A stretch of 64,000 bases of DNA, taken from positions 1-64,000 of the forward strand of contig JBFGVE010000002.1 of the NCBI GenBank assembly GCA_041565275.1. The letters run 5' to 3'. This document shows, in pieces, positions 26,096-34,984 of this stretch. Position numbers and translations under genes: made by a program. Origin of the DNA: CAWUKT01 sp041565275. GTDB taxonomy: Bacteria; Bacteroidota; Bacteroidia; J057; JADKCL01. Numbering within the stretch: position 1 is the stretch's first letter; each line of letters starts with the position of its first letter. A model generated the notes under the pieces. That model saw only the letters and a program-made list of their open reading frames with translations. It was not told the DNA's origin and searched no databases.

Positions 26096-27241
26096 TCACT
26101 GGTTGAAAAGTTCTAAAAAATTTCCAGCAATATATGCCACTTGGTTTGCATCCAGTTCAGAGTGCATCGGCAAGCTGATCACCTCTTCACTCAGGCGCTC
26201 AGATACGGGAAAGTCTCCCACCTTGTTGTCATAGGTATAGGCAGGCTGCAGATGCAGGGAAACCGGATAATACACCCCCGAAGGAATTCCCCTTTCTCCC
26301 AGCTCTTTCCGGATGAAATCACGTTTTTTGCGGCCTGACTTCACACGGAGGGTATACTGGTGGAACACATGTCTGCAATTGCCAGATCTCCAAGGAGTTA
26401 CCAAGCCATCTACACCAGCAAATGCTCGGTCATAAAGATCGGCAGCTGCGATTCGGTTTGTGTTGTAGGTATCCAGGTATTTGAGCTTGGTGTCTAATAT
26501 GGCTGCTTGAATGGAATCCAGGCGGCTGTTCACCCCTATCATATCATAGTAATAGCGGCGATTGGACCCATGGTTGCAGACCTGAAGGATCTTGTCAGCC
26601 AGTTGGGTATCGTTGGTCCAGAGGGCACCACCGTCTCCGTAGGCACCCAGATTTTTACTGGGATAGAAGGAGGTGGTACCAACATGGCCAATCAGCCCTG
26701 ACTGATAAGTCATTCCGCTGGCCATCGTATAGGTTGCACCTATGGATTGAGCGGCATCCTCAATCACATAGAGGTTATACTTGTTCGCAATATCCATGAT
26801 CGGTTGCATGTCGGCGGGCTGACCGAAAAGATGAACCGGGACAATGGCCTTTGTTTTTTCGGTAATCGCAGCCTCAATCTTAGAAGTGTTGATGTTGAAA
26901 GAGTCATCGGTTACGTCTACAAATACAGGCTTAAGGCCCAAGAGTGCCACGACTTCACAGGTAGCAGCAAATGTAAATGGGGTGGTAATGACTTCATCAC
27001 CAGGTTGAAGTTCCAATGCCATCAGGGCTACCTGAAGGGCATCGGTACCATTTGCGCAGGGAATAACTCGCTCAGCGCCCAAATAATTGGCTAGGTTGGC
27101 GGTGAATTGCTTAACTGCAGGGCCATTGATATAGGCACCGGAAGCGACCACCTCTGCGATGGCAGCATTCATTTCATGCTTAATACGTTCGTACTGTGTA
27201 ATGGTGTCCACCATACGAATTGTCATGGATTCCGTCATCAT
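26096..27241 (-). CDS. DegT/DnrJ/EryC1-family sugar aminotransferase, WbpE-like
   Basis: Protein of 381 residues, a PLP enzyme that aminates a keto-sugar nucleotide. The cofactor lysine is K196 in SFYPSKNLGAYGDGG; ANGTDALQVAL binds the phosphate and EDAAQSIGA carries the Asp that pairs with the pyridine nitrogen. The stop of the WbpD-like acetyltransferase overlaps its start by four bases, the arrangement of the UDP-2,3-diacetamido-uronic acid pathway. The oxidoreductase that would supply the 3-keto substrate (WbpB-type) is not in the window, so the substrate is inferred. Confidence 0.88.
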   Translation of the reverse strand: MMTESMTIRMVDTITQYERIKHEMNAAIAEVVASGAYINGPAVKQFTANLANYLGAERVIPCANGTDALQVALMALELQPGDEVITTPFTFAATCEVVALLGLKPVFVDVTDDSFNINTSKIEAAITEKTKAIVPVHLFGQPADMQPIMDIANKYNLYVIEDAAQSIGATYTMASGMTYQSGLIGHVGTTSFYPSKNLGAYGDGGALWTNDTQLADKILQVCNHGSNRRYYYDMIGVNSRLDSIQAAILDTKLKYLDTYNTNRIAAADLYDRAFAGVDGLVTPWRSGNCRHVFHQYTLRVKSGRKKRDFIRKELGERGIPSGVYYPVSLHLQPAYTYDNKVGDFPVSERLSEEVISLPMHSELDANQVAYIAGNFLELFNQ

Positions 27242-27822
27242 TTAAGCTTTTTAACCTGATCGCTGATCAATTGATAATTATCTTTGCTGCCAACACATTC
27301 GGCAAAACCTTTGTCGTCAAATTCAAGTCGGTGACCCCATTCGCTCATCCAGCCTATCTGCCGTGCTGGGTTTCCCACAACCAACGCATAATCCGGAACA
27401 TCTTTCGTCACCACCGCTCCCGCACCGACAAATGAAAATTTACCTAATTTGACCCCACATATAATGGTTGCATTTGCCCCCACAGAGACGCCTTGCTCCA
27501 GATGCGTCAATAAATATTCCGATCGGCGCACCACTCCACTACGGGGGTTGATCACGTTGGTAAATACCATGGAAGGCCCCAGGAAGACATCATCCTCGCA
27601 GATAACCCCTTCATAAATAGAGACATTATTCTGAACCTTGACATTGTTCCCCAGCCGCACACCAGATGCAACAAACACATTTTGACCAAGGCTACAATGT
27701 TCGCCAATTCTGGAGTTTGGCATGATATGACAAAAGTGCCAGACTTTCGTTCCTTTTCCAATATCGACCGGTTGGTCGATCACAGCGGTCTTATGCACAA
27801 AGTATTCAGCTTTCTGTGTCAT
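27238..27822 (-). CDS. Hexapeptide-repeat N-acetyltransferase, WbpD-like
   Basis: Protein of 194 residues forming a left-handed beta-helix from repeated [LIV]Gxxxx units (GKGTKVWHFCHIMPNSRIGEHCSLGQNVFV and on). It resembles WbpD/WlbB, which acetylates the 3-amino group of UDP-GlcNAc3NA using acetyl-CoA. YALVVGNPARQIGW is the usual end of the helix. It is the first gene of the minus-strand sugar operon and overlaps the aminotransferase by four bases, which supports the substrate assignment. Confidence 0.88.
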   Translation of the reverse strand: MTQKAEYFVHKTAVIDQPVDIGKGTKVWHFCHIMPNSRIGEHCSLGQNVFVASGVRLGNNVKVQNNVSIYEGVICEDDVFLGPSMVFTNVINPRSGVVRRSEYLLTHLEQGVSVGANATIICGVKLGKFSFVGAGAVVTKDVPDYALVVGNPARQIGWMSEWGHRLEFDDKGFAECVGSKDNYQLISDQVKKLK

Positions 27823-27905
27823 TAAAGCACGTTTCTAACAGTTGAATTGCGAGGCTTATTGTACTATAATTGTACCAACTTTTTTTAAAAGTAATAAAGT
27901 TTCAC

Positions 27906-28688
27906 ATGAAATCAACAGTCCTCCACTGTTTAATTATAGGTCTTCTGTTTCTGCCTCAGCTTGTCTCCGGACAACAGAATATTCGGGACAGTACGATCAG
28001 CTTTGCTTGGACCAGCCTTGGTTATATCGGAAGTGGTCCCGGGGGCGATCTTGATGACCGTTATGGCTACACCAGTCACTTGATGATTGAGGGAGGTTAC
28101 AAGTTAAAGAGTAATTTTTATTTTGCTGGTGGGGTCGAATTTCTCTTTGGCAACCGTATCAACGAACCTGTTGCCCAAGCCATCACTTCTCTGAACGGTA
28201 CCCCGGAGACTGGCTATATCCAGCAAGCTATTGGTGCCGATGGCCTTTGGTACGATATCCGAATGTATCAACGGGGCTTTGTTATTCCAATTCGCCTCGG
28301 GAAACTCATTCCCATTGTCAAGACCCACAATCAAAATTCCGGTCTTTTTGTGGAACTCGGATCCCAGTTCATCCAACACAAGGTCCGTATAGAAGTGGTT
28401 GGAGACAACGTCCCCCAACTCGCAAATGAATACCTTCCGGGCTACGATCGCCTCACCAATGGGATTGGAATTACTGAAGCAATCGGCTATCGGTACCATA
28501 GCAATCGGAAATTCATCAATTTTCAGATTGGGTTTCTATTAAGCCAAAACTTCACCCGGAGCCGTCGCGACTGGAACTATGACTATGGTCGGAAGGATGA
28601 AACCCAGCGGCTGGACCTTTTGAGTGGTTTCCGCGTAGGGTGGGTCTTTCCAATTTATCAGTCCGTGGATACGCGGGCTTATTATTAA
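27906..28688 (+). CDS. Exported protein, probable outer-membrane beta-barrel
   Basis: Protein of 260 residues from the ATG at 27906; an earlier in-frame start at 27870 would put 12 residues before the signal peptide (ends QLVSGQ). The mature part alternates hydrophobic and polar residues with many aromatics and Gly (HLMIEGGYKLKSNFYFAGGVEF, FINFQIGFLLSQNF), as in small outer-membrane barrels. The C-terminus DTRAYY lacks the canonical terminal Phe. No family was recognised. It stands alone beside the sugar operon. Confidence 0.7.
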   Translation: MKSTVLHCLIIGLLFLPQLVSGQQNIRDSTISFAWTSLGYIGSGPGGDLDDRYGYTSHLMIEGGYKLKSNFYFAGGVEFLFGNRINEPVAQAITSLNGTPETGYIQQAIGADGLWYDIRMYQRGFVIPIRLGKLIPIVKTHNQNSGLFVELGSQFIQHKVRIEVVGDNVPQLANEYLPGYDRLTNGIGITEAIGYRYHSNRKFINFQIGFLLSQNFTRSRRDWNYDYGRKDETQRLDLLSGFRVGWVFPIYQSVDTRAYY

Positions 28689-28770
28689 TTTGCTAGCATT
28701 GGGGTGTAGCAATCTCGCCATATCAGTTTCCACCTTCCACATCTTTATAACAATGCATCTGGAAGTGGTC

Positions 28771-29214
28771 TCATACTCGGGCTTCGGCAAAGGTTTTCAG
28801 GTTCTTCAGGTTTCTTGCAACCATGCTTTCCGTCATTCCTGAGATCAATCCGCCGGCAAAAAGAGTTAATAAATTCTCCCGTTGATTTTCAAGTTTGTAG
28901 TTTAAAACGGTTCCATGCTCTTCTTCTGAAATATTGTAGTCGAGCCTGAATTGGAACCGTCGATCCCAAAATGAAATAGAAAATTTATCGTATTCCTTGT
29001 ATTCCTCTACGCGGCCTTCGTAGCTTCTTAAAAACAAGCCTTCCCGAATCATTTGCGTGAATCGGGTCCCACGCGGTTGCAAGGGGTCAATGGGTTCAGG
29101 AAACCGGATTGACTCCACTTGCTGCATCCAGAATGGGATCAGTTCGGCTTTTGTGATACAGGAAAACAAAATTGATGGTGGAGCCTGGATGACGATGAGT
29201 TTATGGATATGCAC
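28771..29214 (-). CDS. SRPBCC (START-like) ligand-binding protein
   Basis: Protein of 147 residues with the helix-grip pattern of SRPBCC proteins: an N-terminal strand with APPSILFSCITKAELIPFW, several strands in the middle (GTRFTQMIREGLFLRSYEGRVEEY), and a long C-terminal helix (GMTESMVARNLKNLKTFAE). Members bind small hydrophobic ligands or act as cyclases. The start is three bases from the stop of the MazG-like gene, so the two are co-transcribed. Ligand unknown. Confidence 0.78.
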   Translation of the reverse strand: MHIHKLIVIQAPPSILFSCITKAELIPFWMQQVESIRFPEPIDPLQPRGTRFTQMIREGLFLRSYEGRVEEYKEYDKFSISFWDRRFQFRLDYNISEEEHGTVLNYKLENQRENLLTLFAGGLISGMTESMVARNLKNLKTFAEARV

Positions 29215-29217
29215 GGG

Positions 29218-29544
29218 TTATCTCAATTTGTCATTTTCTCTGTGTCGTTTTGCGTCTCTTTCGGTTTTCTTTTTCAAGTTTCGTCTCACAGCATCCTCCA
29301 AATCTATCCCGGTTTGATTGGCGAGACAGATTACTACAAATAGTACATCTGCCAACTCATCTCCAAGGTCTTTATCTTTATCCGTAGGCTTGAAGGATTG
29401 GTCACCGTATTTTCTTGCGATGATTCGAGCGACTTCTCCAACCTCTTCTGTTAGTATTGCCACATTTGTCAATTCAGAAAAATAACGGACACCATAATCC
29501 TGGATCCACTGGTCGACTGTTTCTTGTGCTTCTTTAATGGTCAT
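29218..29544 (-). CDS. MazG-like nucleotide pyrophosphohydrolase
   Basis: Protein of 108 residues, a single all-alpha NTP-PPase module. These enzymes hydrolyse non-canonical nucleoside triphosphates to monophosphates. The metal-binding acids appear as LTEEVGEVARI and, after KPTDKDKD, LGDELADVLFV. The length fits the short single-domain MazG-like class rather than full MazG. It lies upstream of the SRPBCC gene and downstream of the GT-C gene on the same strand. Confidence 0.88.
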   Translation of the reverse strand: MTIKEAQETVDQWIQDYGVRYFSELTNVAILTEEVGEVARIIARKYGDQSFKPTDKDKDLGDELADVLFVVICLANQTGIDLEDAVRRNLKKKTERDAKRHRENDKLR

Positions 29545-29652
29545 CTGCGATCTATTAAATTTTATGCTTTCTAAAAGGTCTGGTTGGGTGCGGAGTTTGG
29601 TTCAAGTCAGCAATCAAATTCTGAAGCTTAACTTCGAGTGATTTCAGAGGGT

Positions 29653-30999
29653 TCAGGTTGCCATTCGCAGGATCCATTCCAGTTGAATTATTAATAAAGT
29701 TGCAACTGCGATGCGCCAATTTCTTCTTCCTTTAACGAAACCTTTCATTCCCGCTGGTTTTTTATCTCCATATATCATCCAAGAAGTTCCTGCCAATGCC
29801 GCATAACCGATAAATATAGGCATCAGAGGTAGGTGATAGGATGGGTGGGAAAAAGAAAAAAAATAGGGTAGGGCATAGAGTAAAATGAATATTAGGGTAT
29901 CCCTGCGTAAGAAGGGTTGTGGAGAATACGATGGTAGAAATAACCAACGCAAGGCCAATACTATTACCAGCAAGTAGAGAAACCCGTCCACTGCGAGTGT
30001 AAAATAGCCCAAAACAGGACGTCCCAGGTTTACCAGTCGAGCTCCGGTAAAGGAGTCAGCTGCAAAGAAGGTCCGCATTCTGCTGGCTGTTCGTAGGATA
30101 AACATTTCGGGTTCATTGACAATATGGCGACGGGTTGCCGTCCAATAGACATTATTTTTTTCAGAGGGAGAGTATTCGTGAATGGATTTTAATTCGTTTA
30201 AGAGCCCCGGGGGATTCTGGGGTGACATGGTCCAATGTGAGCCATAGTACCACGTTTTGTAGGAAGGGGTCCAAGGGTTGTTGCCCAGATAGACATTGCG
30301 GGCGGTAGCATCGTTAAAGAAAACAAAGCGACCGTGTTGATGGAAGAGAAAACTCAAGGTCAAGGGTACAATGACAGCTACAGGGATCAGGGCCGCTGCA
30401 AAGCGTGGCCGATGCCGAGTCCAAAACAATGGGCCGAAGACCGCAAGGAGAAAGGTTGAGGGTCGGAAGAGAATCGCTAATGCCAAAAAAAGGCCTGAAA
30501 GCAGGGCCGGGAAGATATCCCGGTGTTTTCGAAACTTAAGGTACTGGTCGAAGGCCAGGGAGAGTAAAGCAGCAGTTGGAAGCTGGCTAAGAGGTTCAAT
30601 GCTGTGGTGGATCAAGGCTGGGAAATAAGCAAGGAGCACCATGGCGAGGTTGGCAGGAAGGTCACCTGATTGCCTGCGGAGTATGCTGCGTACGGCAATC
30701 GCCATTGCCAAGAACCAAGGTAACATGGCTACCCGGGATATCCATGGGTTAAATCCAAAAGCAATTTTCCAACCAGCAAGATAATAGGTAAGCCCGGGAG
30801 GCCAGTAGGGTTCATAGTCATATCCTTGCGCGATGGCGTTGCCAATGCCATCGTAGTAAAGGGCATCACCGATAAGAGGGCTGTGTGCGTTTACAAGTAG
30901 GAAAAAAAGACGCAAAACCATCGCCCAGGCCAATAAAACCCAGAAAGAACTTGATTTACCCAACCATCGCCGCAAGGCTGAGATCACATTTATCGTCAC
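29653..30999 (-). CDS. GT-C fold membrane glycosyltransferase (GT39/ArnT-like)
   Basis: Protein of 448 residues with about ten membrane segments. After the first segment, HSPLIGDALYYDGIG places acidic residues (D45, D50) in the first external loop, the hallmark of GT-C enzymes that use lipid-linked sugars; YWPPGLTYYLAG is the matching second block. A soluble part with NPWTPSYKTW lies between later segments. Such proteins glycosylate proteins, lipids or polymers outside the cytoplasmic membrane. The start is three bases from the dtd stop. Donor and acceptor are unknown. Confidence 0.8.
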   Translation of the reverse strand: MTINVISALRRWLGKSSSFWVLLAWAMVLRLFFLLVNAHSPLIGDALYYDGIGNAIAQGYDYEPYWPPGLTYYLAGWKIAFGFNPWISRVAMLPWFLAMAIAVRSILRRQSGDLPANLAMVLLAYFPALIHHSIEPLSQLPTAALLSLAFDQYLKFRKHRDIFPALLSGLFLALAILFRPSTFLLAVFGPLFWTRHRPRFAAALIPVAVIVPLTLSFLFHQHGRFVFFNDATARNVYLGNNPWTPSYKTWYYGSHWTMSPQNPPGLLNELKSIHEYSPSEKNNVYWTATRRHIVNEPEMFILRTASRMRTFFAADSFTGARLVNLGRPVLGYFTLAVDGFLYLLVIVLALRWLFLPSYSPQPFLRRDTLIFILLYALPYFFSFSHPSYHLPLMPIFIGYAALAGTSWMIYGDKKPAGMKGFVKGRRNWRIAVATLLIIQLEWILRMAT

Positions 31000-31002
31000 A
31001 GT

Positions 31003-31458
31003 TCAGAAGTCACGCTCTTTGGAATCTATAATGATCGTTACTGGGCCATCGTTAACCAGGCTAACCTGCATATCTCTTCCGAATTCTCCGCTTTTTAATG
31101 GTCCGGAAAACCGGAAACGCATCACTTCGAGAAAACGTTCGTAGATAGGGGTGGCAGTTTCAGGTGGTGATGAGCGCGTGTAGGAAGGACGGTTCCCTTT
31201 TTTTGTTTTGGCAAAGAGGGTGAATTGTGATACCACCAGAATACCTCCTTTTACATCCGACACCGATAGATTCATTTTACCATCATCGTCATTAAATATT
31301 CTGAGTTTCAGCAACTTTTTGACCAGCCATTGTGCATCTTCATCCGTGTCACTATGAGTTATCCCTACTAGCACCAACAAGCCTTGCCCAATCTTTCCGA
31401 CTGTCTTCTCATTTATATCTACTCTTGCTTCACTAACCCGTTGTATCACCAATCGCAT
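31003..31458 (-). CDS. dtd: D-aminoacyl-tRNA deacylase
   Basis: Protein of 151 residues, the usual length. It removes D-amino acids (and Gly from tRNA-Ala) from mischarged tRNAs using a chirality-selecting pocket. The active-site blocks GGILVVSQFTLFA (the SQxT motif) and VNDGPVTIIID (the NxxPxT-type motif) are both present, along with the N-terminal MRLVIQRVSEA. It is the first gene of a short operon with the GT-C transferase. Confidence 0.95.
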   Translation of the reverse strand: MRLVIQRVSEARVDINEKTVGKIGQGLLVLVGITHSDTDEDAQWLVKKLLKLRIFNDDDGKMNLSVSDVKGGILVVSQFTLFAKTKKGNRPSYTRSSPPETATPIYERFLEVMRFRFSGPLKSGEFGRDMQVSLVNDGPVTIIIDSKERDF

Positions 31459-31543
31459 ATTTGATCCATTTAGCTTGACAAAACCTGTAGCACTCTAATT
31501 GCTTGTAAAGATCTATAACCTCGTTACAGGAGTTACAAATGTA

Positions 31544-31750
31544 TTATTTCTGCCCGTATTCGTAAAATCCTTCCATTTCAATCATGATGGGGATGCGTTT
31601 CTTTTCAAGGCTACCGCCATCTAAAATGACCTGATCCCCACTGAGGAAATACGATTTCGAGTGACTGAAAAATACACCACTGACCTCGTCAACCTCGAAA
31701 TCACCAGCCACCGTACCGTTTATTTCATGGTAAGTATCTTCTCCAAACCA
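31544..31750 (-). pseudogene. Coding-like 3-prime remnant of an unknown gene
   Basis: On the minus strand an open frame of 68 codons runs from just after an in-frame TAA (31751-31753) to TAA at 31544-31546. It reads as ordinary protein: WFGEDTYHEINGTVAGDF, then SHSKSYFLSGDQVILDGG, ending EMEGFYEYGQK. There is no ATG; the only weak start is GTG at VAGDF. It looks like the last part of a gene whose beginning has been lost. I do not recognise the family. Confidence 0.45.
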
Positions 31751-31829
31751 TTAGCCTTTTCTATAGGTTTAGCTGCATTTGAAATATAATATAACGAAAT
31801 GGAAACCACCTGATAGGCCTCCTTTTTCT

Positions 31830-31837
31830 TACCTTTG
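31830..31837 (+). promoter_or_regulatory. Possible -7 promoter box next to the thiG start
   Basis: TACCTTTG fits the TAnnTTTG consensus and ends only five bases before the thiG ATG at 31843, implying a very short or absent leader. No clear -33 TTG was found at the right spacing. Confidence 0.35.
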
Positions 31838-31842
31838 GACCA

Positions 31843-32634
31843 ATGAGCAAGCACAACCATTCGGACTCTTGGGAAATTGGTGGCAAAACGCTTCATTCCC
31901 GGTTGATGGTAGGGACTTCCCAGTATCCCAATCCGGAACTGATGTTCAGGGCTATCAAAGAAAGTGGGGCTGAGATCGTGACTGTTTCCATTCGAAGGAT
32001 CGATCTCACAGATCCAGATAATACTTTTTTATCTCATGAATTTCTTAATGACTATACCTTACTTCCCAATACTTCGGGCTGTTATACAGCCCGCGAAGCT
32101 ATTTTGACCGCTGAATTGGCGCGAGAAGCTTTGCAGACCAATTGGATAAAAGTGGAAGTGATTGGCGATGAAAAAACCTTGTTGCCCGATCCGACCGAAT
32201 TGCTGAAAGCCTGTGAAGTGTTGGTTGAGAAAGGTTTTTTGGTACTACCGTATTGTAGTGATGACCCCATTTTATGTAAACGGCTGGCTGATTTGGGCTG
32301 TGCTGCGGTTATGCCTTTGGCTTCTCCTATTGGTACCGGCCTCGGCATTCGGAACCCCCACAATTTAATGCTCATCCGCGATGCGGTCAGAATTCCACTG
32401 ATCGTTGATGCAGGTATCGGAACAGCCAGCGATGCTGCTACCGCAATGGAGTTGGGATACGATGGAATCCTTCTCAATACAGCGATAGCTCAGGCCAAAG
32501 ATCCAGTGCTCATGGCACGGGCAATGAAACTTGGTGTTCAAGCCGGACGTGCCGCACATTTGGCTGGAAGGATTCCCAAAGCCTACCATTCAAAAGCATC
32601 TAGCCCTTTGGATGGGCTGCTTTTTGGGATTTGA
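31843..32634 (+). CDS. thiG: Thiazole synthase
   Basis: Protein of 263 residues with a TIM-barrel fold. It builds the thiazole phosphate of thiamine from deoxyxylulose phosphate, dehydroglycine and the thiocarboxylate of ThiS. The Schiff-base lysine is K103 in WIKVEVIGD; SRLMVGTSQYP is the N-terminal family block (usually LGTG; here VGTS), and PLASPIGTGLGIRNP and VDAGIGTASDAATAMELG bind phosphate. None of thiS, thiF, thiH, thiC or thiE is adjacent; it is a lone gene, so its partners must lie elsewhere. Confidence 0.94.
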   Translation: MSKHNHSDSWEIGGKTLHSRLMVGTSQYPNPELMFRAIKESGAEIVTVSIRRIDLTDPDNTFLSHEFLNDYTLLPNTSGCYTAREAILTAELAREALQTNWIKVEVIGDEKTLLPDPTELLKACEVLVEKGFLVLPYCSDDPILCKRLADLGCAAVMPLASPIGTGLGIRNPHNLMLIRDAVRIPLIVDAGIGTASDAATAMELGYDGILLNTAIAQAKDPVLMARAMKLGVQAGRAAHLAGRIPKAYHSKASSPLDGLLFGI

Positions 32635-32733
32635 GCAAATAATCAGCTCGGTCAGTCACGGGACTCCTTGGAGTAAACACTAAGGATCAATGAGGAGGCG
32701 GTATACTTCATTGTTCCTGATCTGAGAAAGTAA

Positions 32734-33753
32734 TCAATACTCCCTAACTTCCCTGAAGATCTCCATCAGGGTTTCCTTGGCTTGCCCAATGGAAATCCCT
32801 TTCAATTGAGAGTAAAGTTTGAGGAATTGCATTTTCCCTTCTGGCAGGGGGTACATCCTGGATTTATTATCCGTTACGATTTTTCTAGCTTCCATGATGG
32901 CCTGGGCCTGCAATGATTCCTGATCCGGTGCTGAAATAAAATAGCGAAAGCTCTCATCCCCATCCAAAGGAGGCAATCCAGGCTCCCCAAATGCTGCTAG
33001 AGCTATCTTCTGGTAGTCTTGATCGAGCAGGTTGAAGATCTTCAGTTTCTCTGTAAAGCTGGGGACATTACAAAACCAATAGAGCAACTCTTGCTGGATC
33101 TCATTTTTTATCGCTGCTGCCATTTCGAGGGCAAGTAAGCGGTCCCTTAAAGAATAGGAAGTCGCCAAACCCAGCCAGTTTTTCTTTTCTATGGACCCAT
33201 CAATCCGGCTGATCAGACGTTCTCGACGGCGGTTCACAAAAGTCTTACGGTCTATTGCATAGAGATCGTGGTATTTTCTCAGATTCTTCTCATTAACAAA
33301 GGTCTTTTCGCACTGCATCCCGATTGACTCTGCCACAGACCGCGAATACTGATGGTCCTGGGCAAAGTGGGTGACGATCCGTTCAATATCTGTATACCGA
33401 AATGCATAGGACAGCAAGGCGTCTGCCACTTCCTTCCCGTATCCATGCCCCCAAAAATCAGCGTGAATAATATACCCCAGGTCCCATTCTACTCTTCCAT
33501 CTATATCTGATTTTGTGATCCCCGCATCCCCAATGACCTGATTCGTTTCCCTAAGGACCACTACAAACCGCCCTAATCCTGAACCTCGATAAGGTTCAAC
33601 ATTGGTTTTCAACCAGTTTTGAACTTGATCTTTGGTAAAAGGTACTGGCCAGAAAGCCATCGTTTTGCGATCCATCAAAATTGTCCCGATAAGAGTCAGG
33701 TCGCGGCTTGTGTACTCCCTGATAATCAAACGTTTGGTGTCTGTAATTTGCAT
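32734..33753 (-). CDS. GNAT N-acetyltransferase with a helical C-terminal extension
   Basis: Protein of 339 residues. Residues ~1-170 form a RimJ/RimL-type GNAT domain (TKRLIIREYTSRDL, then the acetyl-CoA loop HADFWGHGYGKEVADALLSYAF and VAESIGMQCEKTF). Residues ~180-339 add a mostly helical region rich in charged residues (SLRDRLLALEMAAAIKNEIQQ, EKLKIFNLLDQDYQKIALAAFG) that ordinary RimJ-type proteins of ~180 residues do not have. I do not recognise this extension. Substrate unknown. Confidence 0.78.
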   Translation of the reverse strand: MQITDTKRLIIREYTSRDLTLIGTILMDRKTMAFWPVPFTKDQVQNWLKTNVEPYRGSGLGRFVVVLRETNQVIGDAGITKSDIDGRVEWDLGYIIHADFWGHGYGKEVADALLSYAFRYTDIERIVTHFAQDHQYSRSVAESIGMQCEKTFVNEKNLRKYHDLYAIDRKTFVNRRRERLISRIDGSIEKKNWLGLATSYSLRDRLLALEMAAAIKNEIQQELLYWFCNVPSFTEKLKIFNLLDQDYQKIALAAFGEPGLPPLDGDESFRYFISAPDQESLQAQAIMEARKIVTDNKSRMYPLPEGKMQFLKLYSQLKGISIGQAKETLMEIFREVREY

Positions 33754-33948
33754 AAGAGCCCTTGGTTTATACTTTTTCCTCGCGTAAATGTGTAAACAAC
33801 TTAAAAACCAGTTTCATTGCAACTTATTCCAATGTTCATCTTCTCGTCTGAGTGCCAGCGTATCGAAGATAGAGATTTGGTTCCTGAGCACCTATATTTT
33901 GCAGGTTGAGGATACTGAAAAGAGCGTATGAAAATGTTAACTTGCAGC

Positions 33949-34959
33949 ATGGACGAAAAAATACGAGAGATCCAGGCTGGTATGGCTGCATACACTGGCT
34001 GTGATGTCGATGAATTTAAGCGGTTGTTCACTGGTAAAAATGGTGCGATTAATGCCTTGTTTGCAGAATTCAAATCGTTACCCGGACCTGAAAAAGCCAA
34101 ATATGGGAAGGTACTCAATCAGCTGAAACAAGAGGGTCAAGCTTGGCAGAACAGTCTCGCTGAAGCCCAAAAGGTAAATGTAAAGGTTGATCGTCCTGAT
34201 GACCTTACTTTGCCAGGCGAACCTCATTTTCAAGGTTCCCGACATCCACTCGCTATTATCCAAACCCGGATCAATTCTATTTTTTCCAAAATTGGATTTG
34301 CCATAGCTGAGGGTCCTGAAATCGAAGATGACTGGCACAATTTCTCTGCTCTAAACATTCCCGAAGACCATCCGGCCAGGGATATGCAGGACACTTTCTT
34401 CCTTGAAGATGGAAAGGTACTCCGGACCCACACCTCCAATGTCCAGATTCGGGTTATGGAGACTCAAGCACCACCTATTCGCATCCTGGCCCCCGGTAAG
34501 GTTTTCCGCAATGAAACTGTATCTGCCCGTGCCCATGCTTTCTTTCACCAGGTGGAAGGCTTGTATGTCAATGAAAATGTGAGCTTTCCAGATATGGTTC
34601 AGGATCTGGACTACTTTGGTAAGCAGATGTTCGGATCCCAGACCAAGATCAGACTTCGGCCCTCTTACTTTCCATTTACCGAGATCAGTGCTGAGATAGA
34701 TGTCAGTTGTATGATCTGCGGCGGAGACGGCTGCAACATCTGTAAGTACACTGGATGGGTCGAAATCCTTGGTTGTGGCATGGTTGATCCCAACGTCTTG
34801 GAGAATTGTGGGATTGACTCCAATATCTACAGTGGCTATGCATTTGGAATGGGGATTGAACGCATTGCCATGCTCATCTATGGCGTCAATGACCTTCGCC
34901 TGTTCTCTCAAAACGATATTCGTTTCTTGCAGCAATTCGAATCTATTCATCCCTTTTGA
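33949..34959 (+). CDS. pheS: Phenylalanyl-tRNA synthetase alpha subunit
   Basis: Protein of 336 residues from the ATG at 33949; an ATG at 33928 would add seven non-conserved residues. It charges tRNA-Phe as part of an alpha2beta2 complex with PheT. The N-terminal coiled-coil arm (GKNGAINALFAEFKSLP) precedes the class II catalytic core: HTSNVQIRVM (motif 2 region), FHQVEGLYV, then EILGCGMVDPNVL and AFGMGIERIAML (motif 3). Two Cys pairs (CMICGGDGCNIC) sit before motif 3. pheT is not in the window. Confidence 0.96.
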   Translation: MDEKIREIQAGMAAYTGCDVDEFKRLFTGKNGAINALFAEFKSLPGPEKAKYGKVLNQLKQEGQAWQNSLAEAQKVNVKVDRPDDLTLPGEPHFQGSRHPLAIIQTRINSIFSKIGFAIAEGPEIEDDWHNFSALNIPEDHPARDMQDTFFLEDGKVLRTHTSNVQIRVMETQAPPIRILAPGKVFRNETVSARAHAFFHQVEGLYVNENVSFPDMVQDLDYFGKQMFGSQTKIRLRPSYFPFTEISAEIDVSCMICGGDGCNICKYTGWVEILGCGMVDPNVLENCGIDSNIYSGYAFGMGIERIAMLIYGVNDLRLFSQNDIRFLQQFESIHPF

Positions 34960-34984
34960 TCTTTTGACACTTCTAAAACAGACT

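Larger units (their letters stand above)
31459..31842. other. Intergenic region between dtd and thiG
   Basis: The divergent dtd and thiG genes are separated by 384 bases. The middle of the gap holds a coding-like minus-strand remnant (31544-31750) and the last 15 bases a possible thiG promoter; both are listed separately. Nothing else was recognised; in particular no TPP riboswitch was seen. Confidence 0.6.

Noticed and set aside
34769..34984. N-terminal extension of the 3-hydroxyacyl-CoA dehydrogenase over the end of pheS
   Set aside because: The extra 72 residues are a frame-shifted reading of pheS; the family N-terminus begins at the ATG at 34985.
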